The translations under genes were made by a program, and so were the position numbers. The notes under the pieces are model-generated. The model did not search any database. It was not told the DNA's origin and saw only the letters and a list, made by a program, of their open reading frames with translations. Positions 11,318-23,900 of a DNA stretch of 64,000 bases are shown here, piece by piece (within the stretch, counting starts at the first letter, position 1; each line of letters starts with the position of its first letter). Origin of the DNA: Certhia americana (lineage: Eukaryota; Chordata; Aves; Passeriformes; Certhiidae); assembly GCA_018697195.1 (NCBI GenBank), contig CM031860.1, positions 61,706,509 to 61,770,508 of the forward strand, written 5' to 3'.

Positions 11318-12700
11318 CATACAAATCCCTAAAACTTCTGTAGTTTCAACAATGCCTAAGTGACATGCACTGTTTCCTGCAAGGAAATAGTAAGGTTTGA
11401 AAATGTGATTTTGATGGCAGAAGTGTAGGAATGTGCTATCAAGGTGCAAGCAAACACTCGAACATTTAGGAAGTTTTAGGATTGGGATCTGGAGTGGTTC
11501 AGTCTTTCTGCGATTTTATACATATTGCCTCGAATTGGGGATTTTTTTAATGTTCTGCAGTGCAGGAGATCACTCTGTGCTGAAATAACACTGCCAGTAA
11601 AGCTGGACTATACAGGCTGATGCTCAGTAATCCCTTTTTGTTTTGCTGTATTGCCTTACATGAAGCTGAGAAAAGCAGATCTGTGTGGTGGCCAGTGTTT
11701 GGGACAGGTATTAACATCCCTAGGGAAGGTCAAAAGTCCTACTGAAGAGTCAGTGCTAACATTTAACAGCACAGAAAAAATGCTTTCTGGAGCACCAGTA
11801 AACCAAATATTATACTTTGCCCAGTTTACACACAGGATCTACTGCACTTTTAGGGAATAGCTAATCCCAAATTAAACAAGAGAGCATAAAAGAAGCCTCA
11901 CATAGAACTGCCACCACACTTGGTGCCATTAACTCTTTGAATTCACCAGAACAAACTGTTTTTAGAAGAAATAATTTAATTTAATTTTTTGTTAAAGAAA
12001 TGCACATCTAGCTAAACCCTGCTTTTTCAGTTCCTTGAGATAGGGTAATGCTAAACAGCCTGTCAATCCTCGTGTTTCAGTGCTCAGAGGTTATGACTTT
12101 ATTAGAAAGAAGGTATTTCCCCTTGTTTAGCATTAGATAACACTGGGAATTATGAAGGGATATTTACTGTCCTTAAAAATATTCATCAGAATTGCCAGAT
12201 ATCAAATGAATATTTCACTGCAATTCCAGTATCACCTTTTAGGAAAAATGATATCCCTGGAATGGAGTTAAGGCTGAGAAGCAATGATACGAAGGCATTA
12301 AGTTACTTCTTGTTCACCTGAGCAAGGTGTGGAAGGTCTCAACAGAAGTTTAAGATCTGCTGGGACTTGGCTGAGAGCTTTGAACAGCAAACTTCCATTT
12401 TAAAATCCACTGCATTGCCAGCACAGTATATCACACACAAATCCACACAGCTGCTGCATTCACATCAGGGTTTGTCTGGAACCTGTTTTAAATGTCCAAC
12501 GTGCATTCAGCATTTTTTTTTCAGCTGGTTTTCTAACAAGGTACAGCGAAGGCATAATGACAGCAAGAATCTTGGCTTTCTTTTGTGGATTAAGTGGAGC
12601 TTCATAATTTTTATGTATTCACCTACTTACCTAGTATTTCTTTCTTTTTGCCATGAAAGAACAAATAGGCAATGAGATCTAAGCCTGACAAACTCCATTT

Positions 12701-12743
12701 TAAATAGACTGTTCTAAATAGTCTTGTTTAAATAGTCTTGTTC
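12701..12743 (+). repeat. Short tandem repeat, 14-base unit, three copies
   Basis: The units TAAATAGACTGTTC, TAAATAGTCTTGTT and TAAATAGTCTTGTTC follow each other without gap. The unit is imperfect in the first copy. Confidence 0.85.
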
Positions 12744-13715
12744 TAAAAAAATATGCAAATGATTCCATTAAGGACACACTTTATTGTCTACTTTTGAAGT
12801 AGCTGCATTAAAAGGAATCTGTATGGAAAATAATGAATGTGAATCGATATCTAGAAAAACTATTTCAACAAGCAAAGATAAATGGTTTCCTAGCACAGTT
12901 TGTGCTGAGCTGCCATACCTATATTTATATTCAGTGCTGTCTAAAAAAGGGCTCTGAAACTAAACATTGGGAAAGTAATCACCTGAGATCTGACACTTTA
13001 AAACCAGTGGTCAAAATTAGTATTCTGAAGTCATGAAGCCACAATGTATGTGACTGAATAGCTGCTGTTATTGGGACACACTGATTTATCACCTCCTGCA
13101 AGGTGCAGAAGTAAATTCAAAAGCTGTATAGTAAAATCCCATATAAAAAAAACCCATTTAATTCTTTTTACATTGTAACATTTAATATCCAGAAATTGTA
13201 GATGAACATTATTTTAGAAAATAAATCTTTAAATCAGATTACCCAGGCCTCTAAAAATCCCTTCCGCCCAAAATAACTTGCCAAACCAGGTGTGGCATTG
13301 TCATTCTCTAACAAACTGGCATTTTCAGAAACCACACAAAATTAGGCTTTATTGTTTTTATTTCATAATGGTGAAATGTTTTTAAACATGTAAGTTGTCA
13401 TTTATGAATGCCTCAGAAAATAAAATTACAGACTAAGTAGGTTTTGAACATGTTTATTTCTTTACACTAAGAAAGCAATCTTTCTAGGTAAATTATTATG
13501 AGAATGTAGAACAAATCCCACTCACCATGACAAATTAAATTAAACTTGAACCTGGGAATATTTACTTCACGGTAAATGTTTTCATCTGAAGAATTATGAG
13601 GAAAAAGAAATGTTCAGGTGCTGAGTCATGCCATGATGGTTTTTCTTTCCAATCCCAAACCTGAAGAGTTAGTCAACTCTGTATTTTTACATTTTTGTTT
13701 TATTGTTTTACTTAG

Positions 13716-13882
13716 AGTCACAATGGAAGGACAACTGGAGACCAACAGAGGATACACCAGTCAACAGAGATACCAAGAAAGCAAGAATGCTGAAACAAAG
13801 GAAATGTGTGATTTTCGAGAAATTTATCAGACCACTTACAGTGGGAGACCTTGTAAAATCTCTGAGGGAGGTTTATAGCTAG
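13716..13882 (+). other. Candidate 3'-terminal coding exon (unrecognised)
   Basis: A long T-rich tract ending TTTTACTTAG (13676-13715) looks like a strong splice acceptor. The downstream bases change abruptly to purine-rich, exon-like composition. In the frame starting at 13718 there are 54 sense codons and then TAG at 13880-13882. The product is rich in charged residues, begins SQWKDNWRP, and ends with an amphipathic stretch (KFIRPLTVGDLVKSL...). The frame starting at 13724 with ATG in a good Kozak context is also open to 13878, so the choice of frame is uncertain. No AATAAA lies within about 200 bases downstream, and no upstream partner exon was identified. I do not recognise the protein. 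A decoy acceptor before a chance open frame is the main alternative. Confidence 0.25.
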
Positions 13883-14109
13883 AAATCAGCAAATCTAAGG
13901 ATTGTGCTTTGTCAAGGATCATTTTCCCTCAGGACAAAAATAAGAACCTATCTTCTTTTTTAATGTTTCATTTTTTTATTTGATAAGGTTTCATTAATTT
14001 TACTGTTTTAGCAAGTTATGCAAAACAGCTCAATCTTAGTCCTGGAAGACAAATACTGGTCTTGGCAACCAAGCTAATTACACAGCCTTTCAACAATTGC
14101 AGGTGATTT
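13883..14109. other. Unique AT-rich DNA
   Basis: Nothing recognised between the candidate exon and the next CR1. T-rich near 13955-13985. Confidence 0.6.
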
Positions 14110-14392
14110 CATAGAACCATAGAATGGTTTGGACAGGGACATCTTTCACTGTCACAGATTTATCAGGTCCCAATCCAGCTTGGCCTTGGACACTTCAAGG
14201 GCTGTGGCAGCCACAGTTTCTCTGGGCACCCCATGCCAGGGTCTGACCACCCTCACAGTAAAGAGTTTCTTCCTAATAGCTGATCTAATCCTGCCCCCTG
14301 TCAGTTTGAAGCCATTCCCCCCTCTTGTTGCTCCAGGCCCTTGTCCCAAGTCCCTCTCCAGTTCTCTTGCTGCTCCCTTAGGCACTGAGAGC
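14110..14392 (-). mobile_element. CR1 LINE, 3' fragment, antisense
   Basis: On the + strand it begins CATAGAACCATAGAATGGTT, the reversed CR1 terminus. GGGACATCTTTCACTGTC, CCAGCTTGGCCTTGGACACT, CCACAGTTTCTCTGGGCACC, a 'tttcttcctaat' block and CCCTCTCCAGTTCTCTTGCTG follow. Short deletions near the terminus, including loss of part of the GGTTGGAAGG core, distinguish it from the other copies. It is 5'-truncated and non-coding. Confidence 0.95.
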
Positions 14393-15986
14393 ATTTCCTA
14401 GGAATGTGAAGCTGTTTCAAAAGTGTAATGGCCGTGGAGAGGGAGATTTAAGGGAGTTCATATTTTTATGAACTTTGATTTTTTTCAGTTGGGAATTGAT
14501 CCCTTGAAGAAGAAACATTTGCCTGTGACAGTGCTGGATCCTGCTGCAGCTTCCCCCCTGCATTCCAGCTGGTGGGGAGGAGCACTGCTGGGTAGAGGAA
14601 GGTGTGGGGCAAGGTGTACAGGTACATAAGGAATCACAAGTCTGATGCATGCTGGAAATGGTTAAGTTTCAAGGGCTCACAGAAGTCATTTGTCAAACAT
14701 TCTTGAAGCAAACACACCTTGGAATGGTTGTGGTGGGGTGGAGTCTTGTCTTCAAAACAAAGGGACTGCTTGAGCTCACACAAGTGTCTGTGATCAGTTT
14801 TCCAAATGAAGGTGCTCAAACCACTCTGCTCAGGTTTAGACACACTACTTATTCCAGCCCTTCAGTTTTCACTCAGACAAAAGTTTTGTTGACCTTGGGG
14901 GCAGTTTTGCAGAACAGGAGGCTGCAGAGAGGGAGCTTCCATCCCTTAGGAAGCTGCAAAGTTCACAGAATATCTCCTTCACATTCCCTTAAATTACACC
15001 AAAGGCTGTAAAAAGAAGAGTTTAATTTCTTTGACACACACTGCTTCAGTTGTTGGCACGACAAGTTGTTTCTCACTGAAGCTCTCTAAAATACTATTGA
15101 TTTTGGCAGGGTGGCTAAAATGAACTACTGCCTGCTTCTTATCATCTCCCGTAGACAATGGAAGACAACTATGGACAATGTCCAATGTGCTTTGGAATCA
15201 CAGGGTTCTCACTGGCAATTTCAAATAATGGGCAGTACACACTTCATGGTTTAGGACCAATTTTGTTTTGTCAAAGAACACGACTCTTCTCTTTTGCCAG
15301 TTTGAATAGGATGACTCATGCTGCCTTGACGTTTTCAGCTTCTTGAGTGAATTATACCTGGTGTCGTTTTTAACATTTTTCTATAGCAAAATACACTCTG
15401 TACCCAGAAAATGTGGCTCCCATATCAGAAGAGCAAAGGAGAATTTATTGTTCACTATCTCATAAAATTATTTTGTCTTTTGTGGCATAAATATGGATAG
15501 AAATGACTGCCTGCTCTTTCGCAAGTTTTTGAGGTCTTATCAGTGGTGAAGTTTCTTTTGTGAGAACATCAAAATGAAATATGCTGGAACAAAAACCAGA
15601 AAAACACCACTTTGCTGACAACTTTGTGTAAATTTGTACAAGTCACAAACAATAGAATCTAAATATGATTTCTCTCTTCCCGATAAGCATTTGTTTTATT
15701 TGATTATCTCTTTACAAGATGTTTTTTATTTTATAACTGTAAAAATGAGAAAGAGTTTACAGACAATGCTTTACACAGGACTGAGTGATGTGTGTGCTGT
15801 TCAGCAGAGGTTTCCTGCAGGGTCACACAGATGGGAGTTTTCTCCTCTGCAGAATAACAGATTTGACATCCTGATGGAGTCACAGGCTATGGATACACAC
15901 AAAGCAGGAAAATGACAGCAGGAAGGATTTCTCCAGTTTGTTTCATGTAAGGACTCAAGCTGTTATGTCATCTACACCTGAATATG
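14393..15986. other. Unique DNA, nothing recognised
   Basis: Slightly more GC-rich than average between 14520 and 14960 (for example CTGCTGCAGCTTCCCCCC), but without a repeat family. I found no acceptor-donor pair framing a good reading frame. Open frames up to about 120 codons overlap on both strands and look random. Confidence 0.55.
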
Positions 15987-16216
15987 AGTAAGGATTGAAG
16001 AACATCCCTACTGTGAGGATGGTGAGGGTCTGGCACAGGGTGCCCAGAGAAGCTGTGGATGCCCCTGGATCTCTGGAAGTGTTCCAGGCCAGGCTGGATG
16101 GGGCTTAGAGCAACCTGAGATAGTGGAAGGTGTCTCTGATCATGACAGAGATGTTGGAACTGCATGGTCTTTCAGGCACCTTCCAACCCAAGGCATTCTA
16201 TGATGATTCTATGATG
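15987..16216 (+). mobile_element. CR1 LINE, 3' fragment
   Basis: It contains GGCACAGGGTGCCCAGAGAA, GCTGTGGATGCCCCTGGATC, GTTCCAGGCCAGGCTGGATG, CACCTTCCAACCC and a terminus ATTCTATGATGATTCTATGA in the usual order. A small deletion removes the normal GAGGGGCAGG linker. 5'-truncated and non-coding. Confidence 0.95.
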
Positions 16217-19200
16217 AATACAGCTGTTTGTTATGAGTTAGCTGTAATATAGTGAGAGAATATTACTGGTTTGACTTTAATTCTCTAGTTCAATTTATGA
16301 CTGTTCAGCTGGGTGTCTGGGATTCCCAGTTATTAGAGCAGACCCTGGAGTGGTTGGTAGTTGGAATAAAAGCAATTAGTATGAATAAAAGCAAGGGCAG
16401 TGGGAAGGAACCCTGCAAATCCTTTAGCAAACAGATGAGACCTGAAGTCCATGCAGTGTTAATCTAAATGAAGCATGCTCTCATGTACAGTGGAAAAGTT
16501 GGTCTGCAATTTTTATAACCCTTTGATACACTAGAGATTACATTTATCCCTGGTCTTCATTCTGATTTTGCAGCTCACTTACTTCACAGGAAATGAAGTA
16601 ATTTGGGGAACATTTATCAGCCTCAAGACAAGCTGGGGAACATCTCACTGGGGAGAGGTGATGACAACTTGGCCTCCTGGCAGTCCCTACCCAAACCATC
16701 ATCTGCAATGGGTAACCAGCCATACTTTTACTGAGTGAGCACCAAAAGTGGCACTTGTATTTTACTGAATAAAGACTCTGCTTTCATTAGCTCTCATTGT
16801 GATTTGATTTATTGATGAGGACAAGAGAGTGCTTTCCAAGGACAACACAGAAAAGTTTGGAGAAGTCACAGCAGCAGCAGTGTTCAACGGGGCAGGGACC
16901 ACAATGCAACAGCAATGCTCCAGTGGCAATACTGTGTGGTTACAGGGCAATATCATGGTGAGCAATGGCTCCTGAGACTAGCCCTTTGTGGGTTTTTAGA
17001 ATTCTCTTTGAGGGTCACATTGTGATTTATTCTAAATTTTTAATTTCCAACATGCCATGAAACTGTAGTACAACTGCAGCCATTTAGGACTTTATAGCTG
17101 CAGTTACTTTCCACACCTGAGAGGTCTCCTCTTTCACTGTAGCAGTGGGAATAAAACCCAGATCACCTTGCTGTTAATGTTGTGGGGACTATTGAGGTGC
17201 TGAGTGGGATCCCAGCTGCACTCATGTGCCTTGGCTGTACATGAGGGCTGTGCTTTGGGTCTAACTCCAGAGGCACTTTGCTGATCACACAATAAAACGT
17301 TCTGGACCAAAAAGGCACTGACAGCTAAAAAAATCCCCATTGCATTAAAGCATATGACAAATTAAACATCTTCTACATTGTTTTTTCAAACTTTCTTCCT
17401 AGTGCACAAGCAAATTACACATAAATTGCTTACATGAAGGAAAATATGTAACATAACACTGTGATCAAGGTGGTAGTGACTCTAATGGATGTCTTAATGT
17501 AAAAAGGTCCCTTGACCAATTAGGGAAACTTCTTTGATTAATAGCCTTTTGTATTTTCTCTTTTTATTTCTCCTTTATAAGCCATTAATGAGTATGTCAG
17601 CTAAAAAAGTAGCTCCATAAGAATCAGCTTTGGAAAAGATAATCTGAGATCATCTAAGTTCACTGCCATTAGTGTGGAATTGTTCTCTACAGCATTGTTT
17701 AAGAAGCTTTTTTCAGCCTAATTTTAGGTAACTCAATTGCAAAATTATTTTTCTGTTTCTCCATAGACTTCCAGAAAGCTACAGAGTGGTTTGTGGAGTT
17801 TTGTAAATTTAATCAGAAGACCTAATTTTTCTGTTGATATTGGAAAATTTAATCAAAATTCTATTTAAACACACACACAAATATATATGTATCCACAAAA
17901 TACACAGACCCCTATGAAGTCTGTTCTAATGTAAGATCATGGAGTTTAGGCCCCATTTGCATTTTAAAATGTGCATTATAAATTATAAAATACATATTCA
18001 TGAGATTATTTCTGTTTGTTCTTTCATCCAGTTTCTGAGAAATGCTCAGTGATTGATATGAACATTGTAGGAGAGCAGCAGCCCAAGAAGTTCTTTCTGA
18101 CCTCAGAACCACAGGGTTTTCACAGCAGACACAGATGTGAATTCAGACTATAAAATATTTCCAGCTTGTGTGAATCACTTTATTTTCAATACAAAAAAAT
18201 GTAAGAAAAGCAAGTAAAAGTTTTATGTTAATTCCTGTTCTGTATTGTTCTGTAGTAGAACATTTACTTCCAGGCTTGCCCCAGAGACTGGCCTGACATA
18301 AACAGATACATCTCCATAATTCTGCTAATTGTAGCAATCAAAAATGTCTCTGCTCCATTCTCAGTTAGTCCATGTTTAAATTTATTGTATTAATATTCTA
18401 TCTTTATTTCCTACAATTTTTCCTTTCTTTTTCCCCCTCTCTAGTCCATCTGTGAGAACTCATGAACTCTGAGCTCAAAGCAGTAAGAGAAAACTTTGAA
18501 CCTTAGCTCAGCCTCCATTCCAATTGTTTGTGGAATTATGTTTTAGTCTCTTTTTAGGCAACAAAAAATATTGGATCTTGATTATGTGGTCTAGGAAATG
18601 GTGAGGACAAAAATATATTCTGCCCCATAGGATAAAGATGAATGAAATGACTGCCTACGTTTAAGCTCTCTGAAAAAAACCCAAAACCCCCACAGGATAC
18701 ACATCCTGGGTATCAATTCAACCCCAAATTTGGGTTAATATTTCATCATTTTTATGAAACTTAAGTTCAGATAATTTATCTGTACCTTCTAACAAGCTTT
18801 TTTATTAAGCACCCTTTCTCCTCCCTTTTAGTGAATAAGACAACTGAAGATGACTTTATTTACCCATTTTCAATAATGTGGCAGTACTGGTGGACATTGT
18901 TGGTGTAGGAATCTGACTTTCTGCTGTAACCTTTGCAAAGGAGACAGCAAAGCCCATGCTTGTCATCTTTAGGTTAAAAACGAAATTATTATATTGCATC
19001 CTACAAGGGCATAATTATCCCGGATACAGAGAGCACATTTACCAGGAGATAATCACATTTCCTGCAGAAGTGGCAGCTCCTGAGCTAATGGCAGTACTAT
19101 TACCTAAATATGTTACCCATTTCAGCTAATTAGACCTGCAGTAAAAATGGAGAGAATTGCCACACCCGTCAGTGTTGATGGGAGAAACAGAGCTCCTACA

Positions 19201-19382
19201 GCAGCTCCAGCTTCCCTCTGTGCATTTGACCATATTTGAATTTCCTATACACCTGCTAACCTGTCAATAAAGTTTCCAGGACACAAACTTATAGTTTCAC
19301 ATTGCTTATACGTTGTGATAAATCCATGGTAAATCTGAGGGTATGAGGGATAACTGTATAATACAGCTTAAAGAGCCATCTT
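16217..19382. other. Unique AT-rich DNA with an enhancer-like block
   Basis: No gene or repeat family is recognised. Minor features are a CA/TA mixed run at 17867-17890 and a CAGCAGCAG stretch near 16867. The block 18955-19150 holds CATAATTATCCCGGATA and CAGCTAATTAGACCTGCAG and is free of low-complexity DNA, so it could be a conserved regulatory element. Conservation could not be checked. Confidence 0.45.
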
Positions 19383-19640
19383 TTTCTTGGTTGTTTGGTT
19401 GTTTGGTTGTTTGGTTGGTTGGTTGGTTGGTTGGTTGGTTTTTTGGGGGGTTTCTTTTTGTATTTGCTTTTTTTGGGGGTTTTGTTTTGTTGTTTTTTTA
19501 AAAAATTTTGTTTGTTTGTGGCTTTTTGTTTGTTTGTTGGTTGTTTGTTTGGAGGGGGTTGTTTTTGTTTTATTTTTGGGTTTTTGTAGACTTGGTTTAA
19601 AAATCATCTCCAGTATTTGTTGGTTGTTTTTTTTTTTCTC
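19383..19640 (+). repeat. Strand-asymmetric G/T low-complexity block, (TTTGGTTG)n and (GGTT)n
   Basis: About 260 bases on the + strand consist almost only of G and T. The block starts with TTTGGTTG units (19388-19412), passes to about eight GGTT units (up to 19440), then irregular TTTGGGGGG/GTTTG runs to a T12 near 19636. It produces long spurious open frames on both strands (Phe/Trp/Val/Gly-rich on +, Lys/Thr/Asn/Gln-rich on -), which are not genes. Confidence 0.93.
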
Positions 19641-20655
19641 ATGATTTAGCAAAAAAATCCCCATATTATTCTTGTCAATCCTTCCAACTACATTGCATAA
19701 GTGATGATTTTATGCCACTATGTTCTGCTGGTGCCAGCAACTGACCAGGCCATGTTTGGTCAGAGAGCAGGTGGAGTTTCATACCACAGCACCAGCAAGG
19801 TTGAGGGGATTTTTCTGGGAAGACTTACAATATAGCAGAGCTCATTCTGAAAGAGAAAAAAGCACTCATGGGTAAAATAAAACATTACTGAAGTTTCAGG
19901 TTAACAGTTAATGATCACACAGTTCTTTGCAGGCAATTACTGCAGTCTTTTTAAAGCCCCTTTTGTGGCCGTTGAAGGGGCCCTTGGAGGTTCCTGTACT
20001 ACTGATACCATTTCATCAAACCATCACTTTGCTTGCATCTGAAAATGCAAGGTTTAACATTCTCCTTTGGAATTATTTCATTTAATATTCTCCCTTAGTC
20101 ATTCAGCTGAGTGTGACTTATTTCTGCAATGCAGCAATATCTGAGAACACTGATACAACATCCAAGCACTGAAACTGGAATCTCTGGACCAGTTTAAAAT
20201 GTATGTGCAAATTTTATCTACCACTGGCAGTCATTGATAAAACACACCCCAACCTATTTATTTGCATTATTTGGGTTTTTTTTTCCTTCTCTCTAGGTTC
20301 ATAGTCAGCAGAGAATTTTTTAGGAAATGACACTAAGATAACACCTAACAAAGACCAGTCCTGCATTAAAGATATGCAATAGAAATGCACTCAATGGAAA
20401 AAGCTGATAGTTGTTTCTGTACATGAATTTAGACTCAAAATAAGCAAATAATTTCCCTCAGGTGACAAGGAGTCTTTAGAAATGTTCATTGTTCATCATA
20501 TCCTTTCACAAGGGCCTTGCAAATGGAAGAAACACAACCAATAATAATCCTCTGTCTTCCTCTCCGAGTGTGCTCTCATCCTGGAGCATCATCAAATTTT
20601 CTGTTTTCTTCCATGACTCAAATGCACATTTCCATGGCAGATGGGGCCTGTCAGG
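19641..20655. other. Unique DNA, nothing recognised
   Basis: No repeat family or exon-like segment. A short GC-richer piece (19960-20000, GGCCGTTGAAGGGGCCCTTG) is the only compositional deviation. Confidence 0.6.
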
Positions 20656-20971
20656 CTGAGACAGCTGCTGGTGTTCAGCCTGGAGAAGAGAAGGCTCCAG
20701 GGAGAGCTCAGAGCCCCTTCCAGGGCCTGAAGGGTTCCAGGACACCTGGAGAGGGACTGGGGACAAGGGAATGGAGGGACAGGACACAGGGAATGGTTTT
20801 AAACAAGAGCACAGGGAGAGGTGGAATATTGAGAAAGAATTTTTCCCTATGAGGGGGGGGCAGGCCCTGGCAAGGGTGCCCAGAGAAGCTGTGGCTGCTC
20901 TTGGATCCCTGGAAGTGTCCAAGGCCAGGCTGGATGGGACTTGGAACAACCTGGGATAATGGAAGGTATCC
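20656..20971 (+). mobile_element. CR1 LINE fragment lacking its 3' terminus
   Basis: It extends further 5' than the other copies. It starts in the GTTCAGCCTGGAGAAGAGAA region, then CTCCAGGGAGAGCTCAGAGC, a GGAGAGGGACTGGGGACAAG segment and a G9 run in the GAGGGGCAGG linker. It continues through GTGCCCAGAGAAGCTGTGGC to ACTTGGAACAACCTGGGATA. It stops near 20971, before the CCTTCCAACCC core and the terminal repeats, so the 3' end has been lost by deletion or interrupted. No intact frame is present. Confidence 0.95.
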
Positions 20972-23900
20972 TGTGGAAGATTCTTGTTTAGAAACTTTAT
21001 ACCTTATGATTTGGATACTCAAACTATCTAAAAGCTTCCAGTTTGCTGAAAGGAATATAAAGTATCCAAGAGGTTGCCTGGTGAAGGGTAGATTTAATCT
21101 TGCCTATATTTTGTCCAAAGAATCACTCTTCAGCTGTCCCATGAAAGGCTTCCCTCTTACAATAAAATCAGTTACAGAACCCGGGTTTTCTACTAACAAT
21201 AGGTGAGAAAAACTAAAAAGAAAAACCATAAAATTTAGTATCTGAGGATCAGCATTGGGTAACAGTTACAAGAGTGTCACAATCTCCTGAAAAATCTGAA
21301 ATAAGATATTTTATTTACAAGTTAAACCACAAATTGTAAACAAAATTTAGAGATTTATTTTCAATGTCTTTAAAAACAGGGATATCATCATTCAAGATAG
21401 AATGCTCACCAAAGCTTTTGCACTGCATAGTGCCACATTAATATGCTTGCACAGGCACAAACATATGTCACACACAAAGTGCAACCTGATATGAAAATAA
21501 CAGTTTACGACTTTTATTTTTCCACTTTTTCCTGGAATCACTTTTTAAAAGAGTATTAACATTATCATTTGGAGTTTCCATCCATAGACATATACTACAT
21601 TTATTTTACTACTTCAAGAAAATACAAAATAATGTATGTATACTATCATGCTCTGAAATAATTTTTGTACAAATGTACAGCTTTTAAAATTTTTTGCTTA
21701 TAAAAAGATTCACACTATTTAGGTCAAAAAACTGGATTTATAGCTCAATATATATTTTTATATTTTAACCTGCTTTATCTTCTATAGATCATTTGACAAT
21801 CCATGAACATCCTGAAAAGCAAAGCAACTTTGCCTCATTCAAAGCAAGTGAGGGGATTTGAATGTACTGAAGCAAAAAATATGAACTGATACATTATGGT
21901 ATTCAACATTAATGGCTTGAAAGGGTAAGAAATGTTGCTTGCATTTATGTGACTTTACTGTTTCATTTTGTATGATCCATTAGCTTTCCTTTTCTTGCTT
22001 TGGGGCTGGTTCAATGAAGACAATATAATCACATGGCCCATCCATCCATGCATTCAGAACCATTGAATCATTTCTTTGAGGAAGAAAGTAATGACAGTTT
22101 CATAAGCACAAGTTTTTATTCTTCAACCATCCCATACTACACAAACCTTTATTGTAATCTACTGAGCTACTTGGAACTTGTGTTGCCTTTGGAGAGATCA
22201 AGGAATGGGTGAATCTCTGCAGTTACAGTTCTTTGGGGCATGGTAGTAAAATAGTTTGGAATTGACTATAAATTATTTAGTAGTTAATATAAGGATAGGA
22301 ATAATGAGAAAAACACAATTGTTTCATTCTGGTGAATCAGCAGAGTGAAAGCAATGAAAGCAAGAACTTTGTGTAATTTTTTAAGCCCTGCTTAGGGTTT
22401 ATGTGCAGTGGTTTTCCCTGTCCACCACATTGACCACTGTCCCAGGGAAAGAAGCCTTGGGAAGCAGACAAGCTGAACACCTAAAAATGTGCAGTCTGGA
22501 CAAATGAAGAGCAGACTGTGGCTCTAGGAGCAATGAAATCATTTCCAAGACAGTGCAGAGGATTGTTTCTGCAGTTACATTTGCATTTCCCAACATCTGG
22601 CATCACTGTGGGTGACACACCCTCACCACCACCTTCACTGTAACTTGGGCAGTCCTCATCTACTGAAAGAGAGTAGAAACGTACCTGCACCAGGAAACCA
22701 AAGCTTTGCGAACATATTCACAGAGGAAAAAGTAAGTTTTTAAGCCAGGGAGAGCTAAACTTGTCAAGAAGCTGGTTTTCAAGGAACACCTGGAGTTCTG
22801 TCATCAACAGGCTGGATTCCATGGCTCCCATGCTCATTCCTGGCTGACCATGTAATTTATTTCTCCATAACAAAATCTACCTTACCCTCAGAAATACAAT
22901 CATAGAACATGTTCTCACTCCTTTTTCTCTGCTTGTGTCTCATATCTCTTTCCTTGTGCATGTTTTATTTTTGAAGCAGGAAATTTTTAAGTTTACCTAT
23001 TTTTTGTTTTCCCAGATCAAAGCCAAAGATGGATCCAGTTTCCCGTAGCTGCTGAATTCATTGCACAAAAGAGGACAACATTAAATCTGCCTGATTCATA
23101 AAGTGTTGTTAGTTATTGGTCTGTATCTGAACATGTGCTTACCACTTGCAAAAAGGTCCTTGAATCCTGAGAGGTTATTAAATCCAACATAGTTTGGAGG
23201 TTTTTTTTAATTTTAAGAAGTAAGCTGTATTATTTATTATACATTTCTCCTTATCTTTCCTTTTTTTTTTTTTAATATTTGTTACCTAATCGAGTCTCAG
23301 AAAAAGGTGTGAGCAACCAACATAATAAAATGCACACAAACTTGTGAATATGGCTTGACCTAAAGTCCAGTGTACAATAATTTCCATTAATCCCAGATTA
23401 AGTATGTGACAGACTGTTTTTGTAGTACAGCTTCTGAGAAGCAGCTAGCAAGTGATTCAGAGCTTGGAAATTACTTAAAAGTGCATCTGTTTGGCAAATT
23501 CTTATGAATAATAAACACAACATAGTTGTAGGGTATCACAACCAATTGTAAGCTATTTAATAACAAAACAAGAGAAGACGTTCACAATAAAGTTTTATTC
23601 ACAGAAATAATCTGGCCTAATTTACTGCAGCACCGAATTGTTCTCATTGCCAGAGGAAGACCACTTCACAGACATCCATTAATTTTTTTCCTACATTTCA
23701 ATTTTCAAGGTGTTAAGTCCTGCTGCATTCATTTTCTGCTGCAAATCTGGTTTGCATCAAAAGCCTAATGGAATCCAAACACAAGAAAACTTTCCCGTTA
23801 TAAAGATTTTAAGTATGTCTCTATTTTTTAACAATATAATAATGCAAATGAAGTGTGATAAATCTGACAGTCACACACCCTTTTTTCCAGATTTCTTTGT

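Larger units (their letters stand above)
10521..13715. other. Unique AT-rich DNA with minor motifs
   Basis: No gene is recognised. The stretch contains two identical GTTGCCTAGAAAC motifs (11268-11280 and 11305-11317) and three tandem copies of a 14-base unit (12701-12743). A T-rich splice-acceptor-like tract ends at 13715. Open frames up to about 102 codons look random. Confidence 0.5.

Noticed and set aside
19368..19664. Lys/Thr/Gln/Asn-rich and Phe/Gly/Val-rich frames of 85-98 codons
   Set aside because: They come from the G/T-only low-complexity block, which lacks stop codons for compositional reasons.
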